From: Tabrizicola fusiformis
GTDB taxonomy: Bacteria; Pseudomonadota; Alphaproteobacteria; Rhodobacterales; Rhodobacteraceae
Assembly (NCBI RefSeq): GCF_013328815.1
Contig: NZ_JABUHN010000005.1
Location: 62,001 to 126,000 of the forward strand
Reading direction: 5' to 3'
Length of the DNA: 64,000 bases
Position numbers and translations under genes: made by a program. Under the pieces are notes generated by a model, which saw nothing but the letters and a program-made list of their open reading frames with translations, did not search any database and had not been told where the DNA came from. Positions 7,504-16,309 of this stretch are shown in pieces (position 1 is the first letter of the stretch; each line of letters starts with the position of its first letter).

Positions 7504-8760
7504 ATGTCCGAGGCCGCCACCACCGCGATGCTGACCACCGCCGACGGTCGCCCGCTGAAAGAAGCCTTGGCCACGGCGCAGGCCCGCGCCCGCCGCAAGG
7601 CGTTCCTGCTGGTTCTGCCGCTGTTGCTGTTCGTGCTGCTGACCTTTCTGATCCCCATTGGCTACATGCTGAAACGTTCGGTCGAGCATGACGGGTTCTC
7701 CGCCTCGGCTCCCGAGCTTGACGCATGGTTCGCCGCCAACCCCGGTTTTGACTATGCCAACCCGCCGGAGGCGGCCTATGCCGCGCTGGTGAAGGATCTG
7801 GCGCGGATGCAGGTGGAAAAATCCACCGGCATCGCGGGCACCCGCATCAACTATACCGTTCCCGGCTCGATCAGCCTGTTCAAGGGCGGCGCCCGCGCCG
7901 CCAAGGATCTGGTCCCGCCCTATAAAGAGGCGTTGCTGGCCGTCGATGCCGCCTGGGGCGAGCCGCGGCTGTGGCGCGGCATGGAATCGGCCTCGTCGAA
8001 ATACACCACCGAATTCTACAAGGTCGCCTCGGACCGCAAGCTGACCGATGACGGCTGGGCGCAGGGCGGCGACAAGGAACGGATCTATCTTTACCTGTTC
8101 TTCAAGACCTTCCTCGTCTCGGGCATAATCACGGTGATCTGCCTGCTCTTGGCCTTCCCGATCGCGCATCTTCTGGCCGTGCTGCCGATGTCGAAATCGT
8201 CGCTCTTGATGATCATGGTGCTGCTGCCGTTCTGGACCTCGCTTCTGGTGCGGACGACAAGCTGGATCGCGCTGTTGCAGGAGCAGGGGATACTGAACAA
8301 CCTCTTGGTCTGGATGGGGATTATCAGTGACGACAGCCGGTTGCCGATGATGTATAACATGACCGGCACCATCGTTGCGATGACGCATGTGCTGCTGCCC
8401 TTCATGGTGCTGCCGCTTTATTCGGTGATGCGGGTCATCCCGCCCAGCTATGCCCGCGCCGCCCGCAGCCTTGGCGCCACAAGCTGGACCACCTTCCGCC
8501 GGGTCTATCTGCCGCAGACCCTGCCGGGGATCGCTGCCGGCTCGCTCTTGGTCTTCATTCTGGCCGTGGGCTACTACATCACCCCCGCGCTGGTCGGCGG
8601 GGCGGACGGGCAACTGATTTCCAACCTGATCAGCTTCCACATGTCGAAATCGAACTGGTCGCTGGCGGCGGCGCTGGCCGCGATGCTGCTGGCCGCCATC
8701 CTGCTGCTCTACTGGCTTTATGACCGCCTGATCGGCATCGACCGGCTGAAGCTGGGTTAA
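7504..8760 (+). CDS. ABC transporter permease with large N-terminal extracytoplasmic insert
   Basis: A 418-residue permease, well above the usual 280-310 for PotB. The first membrane helix is at about residues 33-56. A hydrophilic stretch of roughly 130 residues follows (to about 195), predicted periplasmic. The remaining five helices carry the EAA loop ARAARSLGATSWTTFRRVYLPQTLPG at about 318-343. The start has GAGGGATGAGGG upstream. Related long permeases occur with PotD-like binding proteins in alphaproteobacteria. The insert may contact the binding protein or substrate, which is inference. Confidence 0.9.
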   Translation: MSEAATTAMLTTADGRPLKEALATAQARARRKAFLLVLPLLLFVLLTFLIPIGYMLKRSVEHDGFSASAPELDAWFAANPGFDYANPPEAAYAALVKDLARMQVEKSTGIAGTRINYTVPGSISLFKGGARAAKDLVPPYKEALLAVDAAWGEPRLWRGMESASSKYTTEFYKVASDRKLTDDGWAQGGDKERIYLYLFFKTFLVSGIITVICLLLAFPIAHLLAVLPMSKSSLLMIMVLLPFWTSLLVRTTSWIALLQEQGILNNLLVWMGIISDDSRLPMMYNMTGTIVAMTHVLLPFMVLPLYSVMRVIPPSYARAARSLGATSWTTFRRVYLPQTLPGIAAGSLLVFILAVGYYITPALVGGADGQLISNLISFHMSKSNWSLAAALAAMLLAAILLLYWLYDRLIGIDRLKLG

Positions 8761-8770
8761 GGAGAACATC

Positions 8771-9742
8771 ATGGCGCTTCCCACCTATGCCTCGCCGCTC
8801 GAGAAGGTCTGGCACTACACCTATCTGGTGATCTGCGGGCTGATCTTCATCTTCCTGATCGCGCCGATCCTTGTGGTCATTCCGCTGTCCTTCAACGCCG
8901 AGCCCTATTTCACCTTCACCGAGAAGATGCTGACCTTCGATCCCGAAGGCTATTCGCTGCGCTGGTATGACACGCTCTTGACGCTGGGGCATCCGGCGGC
9001 CGAGACCCCGCGTGACAGCACCTGGTGGGCGCTGGCCTGGGAAAACTCGACCTGGATTCAGGCGGCGAAGAACTCGTTCTGGGTGGGGCTTTGGGCGACC
9101 ATTCTGGCCACCACGCTGGGCACCATTGCAGCACTTGGCCTGAGCCGGCCGGAAATGCCGGGCCGTCGCCTGATCATGGCGCTGCTGATCAGCCCGATGA
9201 TCGTGCCGATCATCATCATCGCGGTGGGGATGAGCTTTTTCTACGCGCAGGCGTGCATTCCGCCGGATACCGCGCTTGGGTCTGTGGCCGGGCTGTTCCT
9301 GTCGAACAAGGGCTGTCTGGTGAATTCGCACCTTGGGGTGATCATCGCCCACGCAGTGCTGGGCATTCCCTTTGTCATCATCACGGTCACCGCCACGCTG
9401 TCGGGCTTTGACCAGTCGCTGATCCGGGCGGCGCATTCGTTGGGTGCCAATCCGCGGGTGACCTTCTTCAAGGTGGTCATGCCGCTGATCCTGCCGGGCA
9501 TCATCTCGGGCGCGCTCTTTGCCTTTGTCACCTCGTTTGATGAGGTGGTGGCGGTGCTGTTCATCGCCGGACCCGAGCAGCAGACTATCCCGCGCCAGAT
9601 GTTCAACGGCATCCGTGAGGCGATTTCTCCGGCCATCCTTGCCGTGGCGACGATTCTGGTGATCGTGTCGGTGCTGCTTCTGGCAACAGTCGAACTTTTG
9701 CGGCGCCGGTCGGAGCGGCTACGCGGCGTCACCCCGAGGTAA
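8771..9742 (+). CDS. ABC transporter permease, PotC type
   Basis: A 323-residue permease with the first helix at about 18-42, several later helices, and the EAA loop IRAAHSLGANPRVTFFKVVMPLILPG at about 217-242. The periplasmic loop between helices one and two is somewhat longer than usual. It begins ten bases after the preceding stop, with AAGGAG in the gap, and stops two bases before the ureohydrolase start. It is the second membrane subunit of this importer. Confidence 0.93.
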   Translation: MALPTYASPLEKVWHYTYLVICGLIFIFLIAPILVVIPLSFNAEPYFTFTEKMLTFDPEGYSLRWYDTLLTLGHPAAETPRDSTWWALAWENSTWIQAAKNSFWVGLWATILATTLGTIAALGLSRPEMPGRRLIMALLISPMIVPIIIIAVGMSFFYAQACIPPDTALGSVAGLFLSNKGCLVNSHLGVIIAHAVLGIPFVIITVTATLSGFDQSLIRAAHSLGANPRVTFFKVVMPLILPGIISGALFAFVTSFDEVVAVLFIAGPEQQTIPRQMFNGIREAISPAILAVATILVIVSVLLLATVELLRRRSERLRGVTPR

Positions 9743-9744
9743 CC

Positions 9745-10701
9745 ATGGCCAACACCTATGACAGCGGGCGGCTGAACCTGCCGTTCGTCGGAATCGCGAC
9801 CTTCGGCAAGCGGCCCTATGTGCAGGACTGGGACAAGATCGCCGCAGAAGTGGCGGTGCTGGGCGCGCCTTTTGACTTTGGCACCCAGTTCCGGGCGGGG
9901 GCCCGGTTCGGCCCGCGTTCGGTGCGCGAGGCGTCCACCCTGTTCAGCTTTGGCCATGCCGGGGCCTATGACCACGAGGACGACTGCACCTATCTGCCGG
10001 AATCAGTGCGGATCGTGGACATAGGCGATGCCGATATCGTCCATACCGACACCGCCAAAAGCCACGCCAATATCCGCAAGGGGGTAGAGGCGATCCTGAA
10101 GGCGGGCGCCCTGCCGGTGGTGATCGGCGGCGATCATTCGGTGAATATCCCCTGCATTCAGGCGTTTGAGGGGCAGGGGCCGATCCATATCCTACAGATC
10201 GACGCCCATCTGGATTTCGTCGATGAACGCCATGGCGTGAAGGTCGGCCATGGCAGCCCAATGCGCCGCGCGGCGGAAAAGGATTATGTGACCGGCATCA
10301 CCGCTGTCGGCATCCGCAACGTTTCGTCCACCGCCAAGGACGGCTATGACGCCGCCCGGCGGATGGGCGATGATATCCTCTCGGTGCGCCAGTTCCGCGC
10401 TTTGGGCGCCGAAGGCGTGGCCAAGCGCATTCCGGCAGGCGCGCGGGTCTATGTGACCATCGACATCGACGGCTTCTGCCCCTCGATCGCGCCGGGCACC
10501 GGCACGCCAAGCCACGGCGGCTTCCTCTATTATGAGGTGCTGGAGCTGTTGCAGCATGTCGCCCGCGCGCATGAGGTGGTGGGCATGGATCTGGTCGAGG
10601 TGGCGCCGGACTATGACCCCTCGCAATCGACGCAGATTCTGGCGGCGCAGGTGCTGCTGAACTTCCTCGGCTTCATCTTCCACGCCAAGGGCTTTCGCTG
10701 A
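9745..10701 (+). CDS. speB: Agmatinase-family ureohydrolase
   Basis: A 318-residue ureohydrolase that cleaves a guanidino group to urea plus an amine. The Mn-binding residues of the family are all present: GGDHS (H131), DAHLD (D153, H155, D157) and D240/D242 in TIDIDGFCPSIAPGTGTP; HGSPMRR (H169) is also conserved. Position 245 is Cys where most agmatinases have Asp before Pro; this residue is not a known metal ligand. The gene is coupled to the ABC importer by a two-base gap, so its substrate is probably what the importer brings in. Agmatine is the default guess; guanidinobutyrate, guanidinopropionate or guanidine itself are real alternatives for this family. Confidence 0.88.
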   Translation: MANTYDSGRLNLPFVGIATFGKRPYVQDWDKIAAEVAVLGAPFDFGTQFRAGARFGPRSVREASTLFSFGHAGAYDHEDDCTYLPESVRIVDIGDADIVHTDTAKSHANIRKGVEAILKAGALPVVIGGDHSVNIPCIQAFEGQGPIHILQIDAHLDFVDERHGVKVGHGSPMRRAAEKDYVTGITAVGIRNVSSTAKDGYDAARRMGDDILSVRQFRALGAEGVAKRIPAGARVYVTIDIDGFCPSIAPGTGTPSHGGFLYYEVLELLQHVARAHEVVGMDLVEVAPDYDPSQSTQILAAQVLLNFLGFIFHAKGFR

Positions 10702-10705
10702 CCCG

Positions 10706-11644
10706 TCAGGGCAGGATGTGCAGCCAGACCCAGATCGTGCCCATCGACAGCGCCGTGGCGATCAGCACGGCGCTGGCGTTCACCCGCTTGGCCACGCCGT
10801 AAAGATGCGCGAACATATAGGCATTGACCCCCGGCGCCATGGCCGCCGTCATCACCGATGACCGCAGCGAGGCGGTGTCGATGCCAAAGCCCCAGCGCCC
10901 CAGCACATAGGCCAGCCCCGGATGCAGGATCAGCGAGCAACCGCAGATCATCGCAATCGTCGCCCGGTCGCCCTCGGGCTTGTAGCGAAGCAGCACCCCG
11001 CCAAGGCCGAACAGCGCCGTGGGGATCGCCGCCCGCACCATCATATCAACCGCAGACATCACCGCACCGGGCAGCGGAATGCCCGACAGATTGACGATGA
11101 ACCCCGCCGTCAGCCCCAGCACCAGCGGCTGCGAGAAGATGGCCCGCAGGATTTTCGCCCCCAGCGCCGGGGCCGACAGCCCATGGCCCCGCGCCCGCGC
11201 CCATTCCATCATCGCAATGCCAAAACCGTAGAAGATCGGTGAATGGATCGAGATGATCGCCAGATTGCCCGCCAGCGCCTCGGTGCCATAGGCGCGCTCG
11301 GTGATCGGCAGGCCCAAGAGCAGCGAGTTGGAAAACAGGCAGGCAAAGGCGATGGCGACGGCATCGGTCAGCGGGCGGCGAAAGATCAGCAGCGCCCCGG
11401 CAAGTCCGGCAAGGAAACTGGCAAAGGCCGCGATGTAAAAGCTCAAAAGCAGTCCGGCGTGATAGGCACCCGACAAATCCAGCGTGGCGATGGATTTGAA
11501 CAAAAGCGTCGGCACCGCGAAATTCTGCGCAAAGCGCATGATGCCATCCACCGCAGAATCGGAAAACAGCCCGGCGCGGGCGGCCAGATAGCCAAAGCCG
11601 ATCACCAGAAAGACCGGCAGGATAACGTCGATCAGCGCGCTCAT
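10706..11644 (-). CDS. AEC (auxin efflux carrier-like) family permease
   Basis: A 312-residue membrane protein with about ten hydrophobic segments in two five-helix halves and typical motifs: DVILPVFLVIGFGYLAARAGL at the N-terminus and NFAVPTLLFKSIATLDL at about 40-56. The family includes malate/lactate-type carriers and uncharacterised exporters. The start overlaps the stop of the metallo-hydrolase gene as ATGA, making it the distal gene of the long leftward operon. Substrate unknown. Confidence 0.87.
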   Translation of the reverse strand: MSALIDVILPVFLVIGFGYLAARAGLFSDSAVDGIMRFAQNFAVPTLLFKSIATLDLSGAYHAGLLLSFYIAAFASFLAGLAGALLIFRRPLTDAVAIAFACLFSNSLLLGLPITERAYGTEALAGNLAIISIHSPIFYGFGIAMMEWARARGHGLSAPALGAKILRAIFSQPLVLGLTAGFIVNLSGIPLPGAVMSAVDMMVRAAIPTALFGLGGVLLRYKPEGDRATIAMICGCSLILHPGLAYVLGRWGFGIDTASLRSSVMTAAMAPGVNAYMFAHLYGVAKRVNASAVLIATALSMGTIWVWLHILP

Positions 11645-12444
11645 GGCAGGTTGTCGAACTGCAAGACCATACCGTCATGTGCGGGCTCGATGCCCTTGGC
11701 CAGCTCGCCCTGCAAGGTGGCGAAATCCATGTCCAGATGCATGTTGGTCAAGACCGCCCGCGCCGGACGCGCCCGCGCAATCCAGTCCAGCGTCATCGCC
11801 AGATGGGCATGGGTCGGATGTGGCTTGCGCCGCAGGGCATCGACGATCCAGCAGTCCAGCCCCGCCAGATGCGGCCAGCTTTCCTCGGGGATTGCCACGG
11901 CATCGGGCAGATAGGCCAGCCCGCCGATGCGGAAGCCCAAGGCATCCATTGATCCGTGATCGGCGCGGAACGGCTGGAAGGCAATCGGCCCCGCCGCCCC
12001 CGGCACCTCGAACGGCCCGTCGATGCTGCGCAGGTCAAGGATCGGCGGATAGGGGCTGCCCGCGGGCTGCACGAAGGCATAGCCAAAGCGGGAAATCAGC
12101 GCCTCTTGCGTCGGACCATCGGCCCAGACGGCCAGGCGCCGGCGCAGGTTGAAGACGATCTGGCGCAGGTCGTCGATGCCATGGACATGATCGGCATGGG
12201 AATGGGTATAGACCACCCCGTCCAATTGCCCGACGCCGGCATCCAGCAACTGGTCGCGCATGTCGGGCGAGGTGTCGATCAGCACCCGCGTTACCGCCTC
12301 CCCCGCCAGACGCTCGACCAGAAGAGAGCAACGGCGGCGGCGGTTGCGCCGGTCGGTCGGGTCGCAATCGCCCCAATCGCCGCCCAGCCGCGGCACCCCG
12401 CCCGAGGAACCGCAGCCAAGGATGGTAAAGCGCAGGCTCGCCAT
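11641..12444 (-). CDS. PhnP-like metallo-beta-lactamase-fold hydrolase
   Basis: A 267-residue MBL-fold phosphodiesterase. It opens FTILGCGSSGGVPRLGGDWGDCDPTDRRNRR, the signature of the PhnP/PqqB-like branch, then the metal site THSHADHVHGIDDLR (about 81-95). Further candidate ligands are RADHGSMD (about 163-170) and TNMHLDMDF near the C-terminus. PhnP cleaves cyclic phosphoribosyl phosphates, but orphan homologues like this, encoded beside tatD, have undefined substrates. The start at 12444 lies one base after the tatD stop; an upstream in-frame start would overlap tatD. Confidence 0.87.
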   Translation of the reverse strand: MASLRFTILGCGSSGGVPRLGGDWGDCDPTDRRNRRRRCSLLVERLAGEAVTRVLIDTSPDMRDQLLDAGVGQLDGVVYTHSHADHVHGIDDLRQIVFNLRRRLAVWADGPTQEALISRFGYAFVQPAGSPYPPILDLRSIDGPFEVPGAAGPIAFQPFRADHGSMDALGFRIGGLAYLPDAVAIPEESWPHLAGLDCWIVDALRRKPHPTHAHLAMTLDWIARARPARAVLTNMHLDMDFATLQGELAKGIEPAHDGMVLQFDNLP

Positions 12445-12445
12445 C

Positions 12446-13267
12446 TCAGGCCGCCTCCGCCCTGCGCGCGGCCTTGGTGAACAGCCGGTCAAAATTCGCC
12501 GTGGTGGCGGCGGCGAATTCCGCCTGGGTCAGGCCATAAATCTGCGCGCCGGTCTTGGCGGTAAAGGCGGTATAGGCCGGCTCGTTGCGCTTGCCGCGAT
12601 GGGGCACCGGCGCAAGATAGGGGCTGTCGGTTTCCAGCAGGATGCGGTCCAGCGGCGCCGCGGCGAAGATGTCGCGCAATTCCCCCGATTTGGGGAAGGT
12701 GGCGATGCCCGACATCGACAGATAGAACCCCATCTCCAGCGCCGCCTGCGCCAGCGCCGCACCCGAGGAAAAGCAATGCATGACGCAGGAATAGGGCCGC
12801 ACCGCCATGCCTTCGGCAAGGATCGCCGCCATGTCCTCATCCGCCGCGCGGGCGTGGATGATCAGCGGCAGCCCGGTTTCCTGCGCCGCTTCGATATGCA
12901 GCCGCAGGCTGGTCTTCTGCACCGCCGCGCTTTCGGCGGTATAGTGATAGTCCAGCCCGGTCTCGCCGATGCCGACGAATTTCGGATGCCGCGCCAGCGC
13001 CACCAGTTCCGCCACGGTGATCGGCGGGCTGTCCGCCGCGCTCATCGGGTGGATGCCCGCAGCATAAAAGACGCCCTCATAGGCTTCGGCCAGCGCGCGG
13101 ACCTTGGGTTCGTTGTGCATCCGGGTGCAGATCGTCACCATCCGGCGCACCCCGGCGGCGCGGGCGCGGGCGATGATCTCGCCAACCTGGCCTTCGAAAT
13201 CCGGGAAATCCAGATGGCAGTGGCTGTCCACAATCTCGGGGGGCATGTCTTTCATCCGGTCCGGCAC
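12446..13267 (-). CDS. tatD: TatD-family metal-dependent deoxyribonuclease
   Basis: A 273-residue amidohydrolase-fold nuclease. Metal-binding motifs are SHCHLD (about 15-20), GIGETGLDYHY (E about 100), IIHARAADED (H about 137), HCFSSG (H about 163) and LETDSPYLAP (D about 213). TatD proteins act as 3'-5' exonucleases in DNA repair and turnover. GTG 13267 has GGAAGAG four bases upstream; ATG at 13255 or 13246 are possible alternatives. Its position after tmk and holB is the usual alphaproteobacterial arrangement, separated here by a palindromic repeat. Confidence 0.92.
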   Translation of the reverse strand: MPDRMKDMPPEIVDSHCHLDFPDFEGQVGEIIARARAAGVRRMVTICTRMHNEPKVRALAEAYEGVFYAAGIHPMSAADSPPITVAELVALARHPKFVGIGETGLDYHYTAESAAVQKTSLRLHIEAAQETGLPLIIHARAADEDMAAILAEGMAVRPYSCVMHCFSSGAALAQAALEMGFYLSMSGIATFPKSGELRDIFAAAPLDRILLETDSPYLAPVPHRGKRNEPAYTAFTAKTGAQIYGLTQAEFAAATTANFDRLFTKAARRAEAA

Positions 13268-13307
13268 GACGCTCTTCCGCCCGCCCGTTCATCTTGGCCC
13301 AAGTATC

Positions 13308-13340
13308 CCACGGGGGTCCGGGGGTGTGAAACCCCCGGCG
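13308..13340. repeat. Dispersed hairpin repeat, family A copy 1
   Basis: A 33-base element, identical in sequence to 40197-40229. The core hairpin is CCGGGGGT (13318-13325), loop GTGAA, ACCCCCGG (13331-13338). A flanking AAGTATCC resembles the AATACTCC flanking the other copy. It lies between holB and tatD, inside an operon-like run, and could attenuate or stabilise mRNA. Confidence 0.8.
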
Positions 13341-13360
13341 GCGGGCAGGGGTGGGCGGGC

Positions 13361-14491
13361 TCAGGACCGACGCGACAGCGCGTTCGCCGCCTCGTCGATC
13401 TTCAGAACCATATCCATGAGAAGGGCGGCAGGGTCAAGGTTCACCGCCTTGCCGCGCCGCGCCCGCAGCCCCAGATGCTGTGCCAGATCGGCCCAGCCGC
13501 GCGCCGCTGCCCAATCCGGCGCCAGCCGCGCGATCACCTCGCCCTCGCCCGGCGCCGCCTCGGGCGGCAATTGGCCAAGGGTGCCCGCCCGCGCCAGCCG
13601 GGCAAGGAACAGGTCGATCAGTGTAACGATCAGTTCGAACACCGGCTCGGCGCCGCGCCCGGCGCCGGTCTCGGCCAAAGCCAGCGCGCGGGGCCGGTCC
13701 AGCCGGGGCAGCGTTGCCATCAGCCCCACCAGCCGGGCATAGATGTCCAGCCCGCCGGTGTTGGTCATGCGGAACGCCTCGCCCACCGATCCGCCCGCCA
13801 ATTCCGCCAGCGCCACGCGGTCTTCGGGCGCCACCGCGCCCCCCGCCTGGGTCAGCGCATCCGACAAATCGGCAGGCCCCAGCGGCGCCAGCCGCAATTC
13901 GCGGCAGCGTGAGCGGATGGTGGGCAACAGCCGCGCCGGTTGATGCGAGATCAAAAGCAGCGTCACCCGCGGCGGCGGTTCTTCCAGCAGTTTCAAGAGC
14001 GCATTGGCCGCCGAGGGGTTCATCTCGTCCACGGAATCGACGATGGCCACCCGGTGCCCGCCATCCGCCGCCGACAGCGCGAAGAAGCTTTTCAGCCGGC
14101 GCGTTTCATCGACCGAAATCACATCGGGCAGCTTTTCCTTCTTTTCGTCCCAAGCCCGCCGCAACAGGAAAAGCCGCGGCTCGGTCAGCGCGGCAACATG
14201 GCGCGCGACGGGATGGCTTTCGGCAATGTCCAGCGTTTCGGGCGGGGCAGGGGCGAAAAGCCCGCCCTCCTGTGGCGGGGTGGCGAGTAGAAACCGCGCG
14301 ATCTTCCAGGCCAGCGTTGCCTTGCCCACCCCGCGCGGCCCGGTGATCAGCCAGCCGTGATGCAGCCGCCCCGAAGACCACGCGTCAAGAAACGCCGCCT
14401 CGGCCGCCTCCTGCCCGATCAGCCGCGCGGTTTGGCGCGGATGGGGGGCGCCCTCGATCCGGTCGGGTTCGGGGATTTCGACCTCGCTCAT
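13361..14491 (-). CDS. holB: DNA polymerase III delta' subunit
   Basis: A 376-residue AAA+ clamp-loader subunit. Near the N-terminus it has QTARLIGQEAAEAAFLDAWSSGRLHHGWLITGPRGVGKATLA, with a P-loop GPRGVGKAT at about residues 51-59. Sensor-like and SRC-like parts follow (VDEMNPSAANALLKLLEEPPP; TIRSRCRELRLAPL). The classic SRC motif is present as SRC in TIRSRC. It loads the sliding clamp as part of the replicase. The start overlaps the tmk stop as ATGA, the common tmk-holB order. It ends 94 bases before tatD, with a repeat in the gap. Confidence 0.95.
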   Translation of the reverse strand: MSEVEIPEPDRIEGAPHPRQTARLIGQEAAEAAFLDAWSSGRLHHGWLITGPRGVGKATLAWKIARFLLATPPQEGGLFAPAPPETLDIAESHPVARHVAALTEPRLFLLRRAWDEKKEKLPDVISVDETRRLKSFFALSAADGGHRVAIVDSVDEMNPSAANALLKLLEEPPPRVTLLLISHQPARLLPTIRSRCRELRLAPLGPADLSDALTQAGGAVAPEDRVALAELAGGSVGEAFRMTNTGGLDIYARLVGLMATLPRLDRPRALALAETGAGRGAEPVFELIVTLIDLFLARLARAGTLGQLPPEAAPGEGEVIARLAPDWAAARGWADLAQHLGLRARRGKAVNLDPAALLMDMVLKIDEAANALSRRS

Positions 14492-15105
14492 AGCCGGGCC
14501 AGCGCCTGTTGCAGCACATCGGCGGCCACCGCCTCGGCCGGGCGGGCGCCTGCGATCACGCGAAAGCGGGCAGGGGAGGCGGCGGCAAGGGCCAGAAACC
14601 CCGCCCGGGCCTTTTCCTGCAGACCAAGGCCCATGCCCTCGAACCGCAGTTCCTTGCCGGGGCGGGCGGTGGCACGGGCCAGACCTTCGGCCGCGTCGAT
14701 GTCGATCAGAAAGGTCAGGTCCGGTTCCGCCCCGATCATCAGCGCGTGCAGGCTGTCCACAGTCTGACGCAGGTCACCCCGGGTCAGGCCCTGATAAATC
14801 CGCGTGCTGTCGGCAAAACGGTCGCAGATCACCACGGCGCCGCGCGCCAGCGCCGGGCGGATGGTCTTTTCCAGATGGTCACGCCGCGCCGCGGTGAAAA
14901 GCAGCAGTTCCGTCTCGGTTGACCAGCGGTCGGTGGCGCCTTCCAGCACCAGACGGCGGATTTCCTCGGCCCCCGGGCTGCCGCCCGGTTCGCGCGTCAG
15001 CACCACCTCGCGGCCATGTCCCTGCAATGCCTCGGCCAAGAGCCGGGCCTGGGTGGATTTGCCCGAGCCGTCGATGCCTTCAAAGGACAGGAACCGCCCG
15101 GCCAT
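14488..15105 (-). CDS. tmk: Thymidylate kinase
   Basis: A 205-residue kinase converting dTMP to dTDP. The P-loop is FEGIDGSGKSTQ at residues 8-19; the DR(Y/F) motif appears as CDRFADSTRIYQG (about 94-106), with the TREPGG motif at about 37-42. The lid has GLGLQEKAR. Length is standard. The start codon shares one base with the preceding dacA stop (TGATG), so the genes are translationally coupled. Confidence 0.97.
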   Translation of the reverse strand: MAGRFLSFEGIDGSGKSTQARLLAEALQGHGREVVLTREPGGSPGAEEIRRLVLEGATDRWSTETELLLFTAARRDHLEKTIRPALARGAVVICDRFADSTRIYQGLTRGDLRQTVDSLHALMIGAEPDLTFLIDIDAAEGLARATARPGKELRFEGMGLGLQEKARAGFLALAAASPARFRVIAGARPAEAVAADVLQQALARL

Positions 15106-16262
15106 CAGCTTGCCGGAGCCGTGCCGCCCAGATAGGTCGCGCGCAGATGGCCGATGGCGGTGGTCATCCGGGTCACGAAGCCGCCGCGCGGCACATCCGC
15201 TTCGGCCACCAGCGGAATGCGGTGTTCCGGCAGGCCCGGCAGGGTGATCACCAGTTCGGCCAGACGGGCGCCCTTGGCCACCGGCGCCGCGATCGGGCCG
15301 GTATAGGCCACCTCGGCCTTGAGTCCGTCCTGCACCAGCGCGGGGATCAGGATGCGGACATCCGCAGCGGGCACCAGACCCACGGTATCGGCGGCCCCCA
15401 TGAACACCGCCGCCTCGGCAAGGCGGGTGTCAGCCTTGGCCACGGTCTTCAGCGCGAATTGGCGAAAGGCCCATGAGGCGATCCGCTCGGCCTCTTCGGC
15501 GCGTTCCTTGTCGCTGGCAAGGCCGGTCACCGCAAAGATGATCCGCCGCTCGCCCTGTTTGACGCTGCCGACAAGGCCATAGCCCGCCTCGCTCGTATGG
15601 CCGGTCTTCAGGCCATCGGCGCCGATCCCCAGTTTCAGCAGGGGGTTGCGGTTGTTGGCATTGGCGGGGGCGCGGTTTTTATAGTTGAATTCGGTCTGGG
15701 CAAAGACGGGGTAGTAATCGGGGAACTCCTCGATCAGCCGCTGCGCCAGAAGGCCAAGATCCTTCATGCTCATCCGGTGGCGCGGGTCTGGCCAGCCCGA
15801 GGCATTGGCAAAGGTCGAATCCACCATGCCCAGCGCATGGGCGCGCTCTGTCATCTGGGCGGCAAAAGCCTCTTCGGTGCCCGCCAGCCCCTCGGCCACC
15901 ACGACGCAGGCGTCATTGCCCGAGTTCACGATCATGCCGTGGATCAGCTCGTCCACCGTGGGCCGGTCGCCCTGTTGCAGATACATGGTCGAGCCGCCGT
16001 CCTTGGTCATCTGCACCGCGCGGGCCGAAACCGGAAAGGTGGTGTCCATCTGCACGCGGCCATCGCGCAGCGCCTCGAACAGCATGTTGATCGTCATCAG
16101 CTTGGACATCGAGGCGGGCGGCACCGCAACCGTGCCGTTCTTGTCCATCAGCACGGTGTGGGTGGTCACGTCATAGACCCAGGCCGCGGTGGCCCGCGTC
16201 TCGAAGGCGGCGGCGGGCAGCGCGGCCAACACAAGCGCGATCATGGCGAACAAGCGGAACAT
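15105..16262 (-). CDS. dacA: D-alanyl-D-alanine carboxypeptidase (low-molecular-weight PBP)
   Basis: A 385-residue penicillin-binding protein of the DacA/DacC/DacF group. A signal peptide (residues 1-19, MFRLFAMIALVLAALPAAA) leads into the periplasmic enzyme. Active-site motifs are SMSK (S51, K54), SGN (114-116) and KTG (219-221). The C-terminal beta domain (about 265-360) completes the PBP5-like fold. It trims pentapeptide side chains of peptidoglycan. GGAGAGACC precedes the ATG. The neighbouring SPOR lipoprotein upstream also acts on the wall, a conserved pairing in this group. Confidence 0.95.
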   Translation of the reverse strand: MFRLFAMIALVLAALPAAAFETRATAAWVYDVTTHTVLMDKNGTVAVPPASMSKLMTINMLFEALRDGRVQMDTTFPVSARAVQMTKDGGSTMYLQQGDRPTVDELIHGMIVNSGNDACVVVAEGLAGTEEAFAAQMTERAHALGMVDSTFANASGWPDPRHRMSMKDLGLLAQRLIEEFPDYYPVFAQTEFNYKNRAPANANNRNPLLKLGIGADGLKTGHTSEAGYGLVGSVKQGERRIIFAVTGLASDKERAEEAERIASWAFRQFALKTVAKADTRLAEAAVFMGAADTVGLVPAADVRILIPALVQDGLKAEVAYTGPIAAPVAKGARLAELVITLPGLPEHRIPLVAEADVPRGGFVTRMTTAIGHLRATYLGGTAPAS

Positions 16263-16309
16263 GGTCTCTCCGTTTCAGACAGGGGCCGGGGACTGCCCGG
16301 ACTGCGGGC

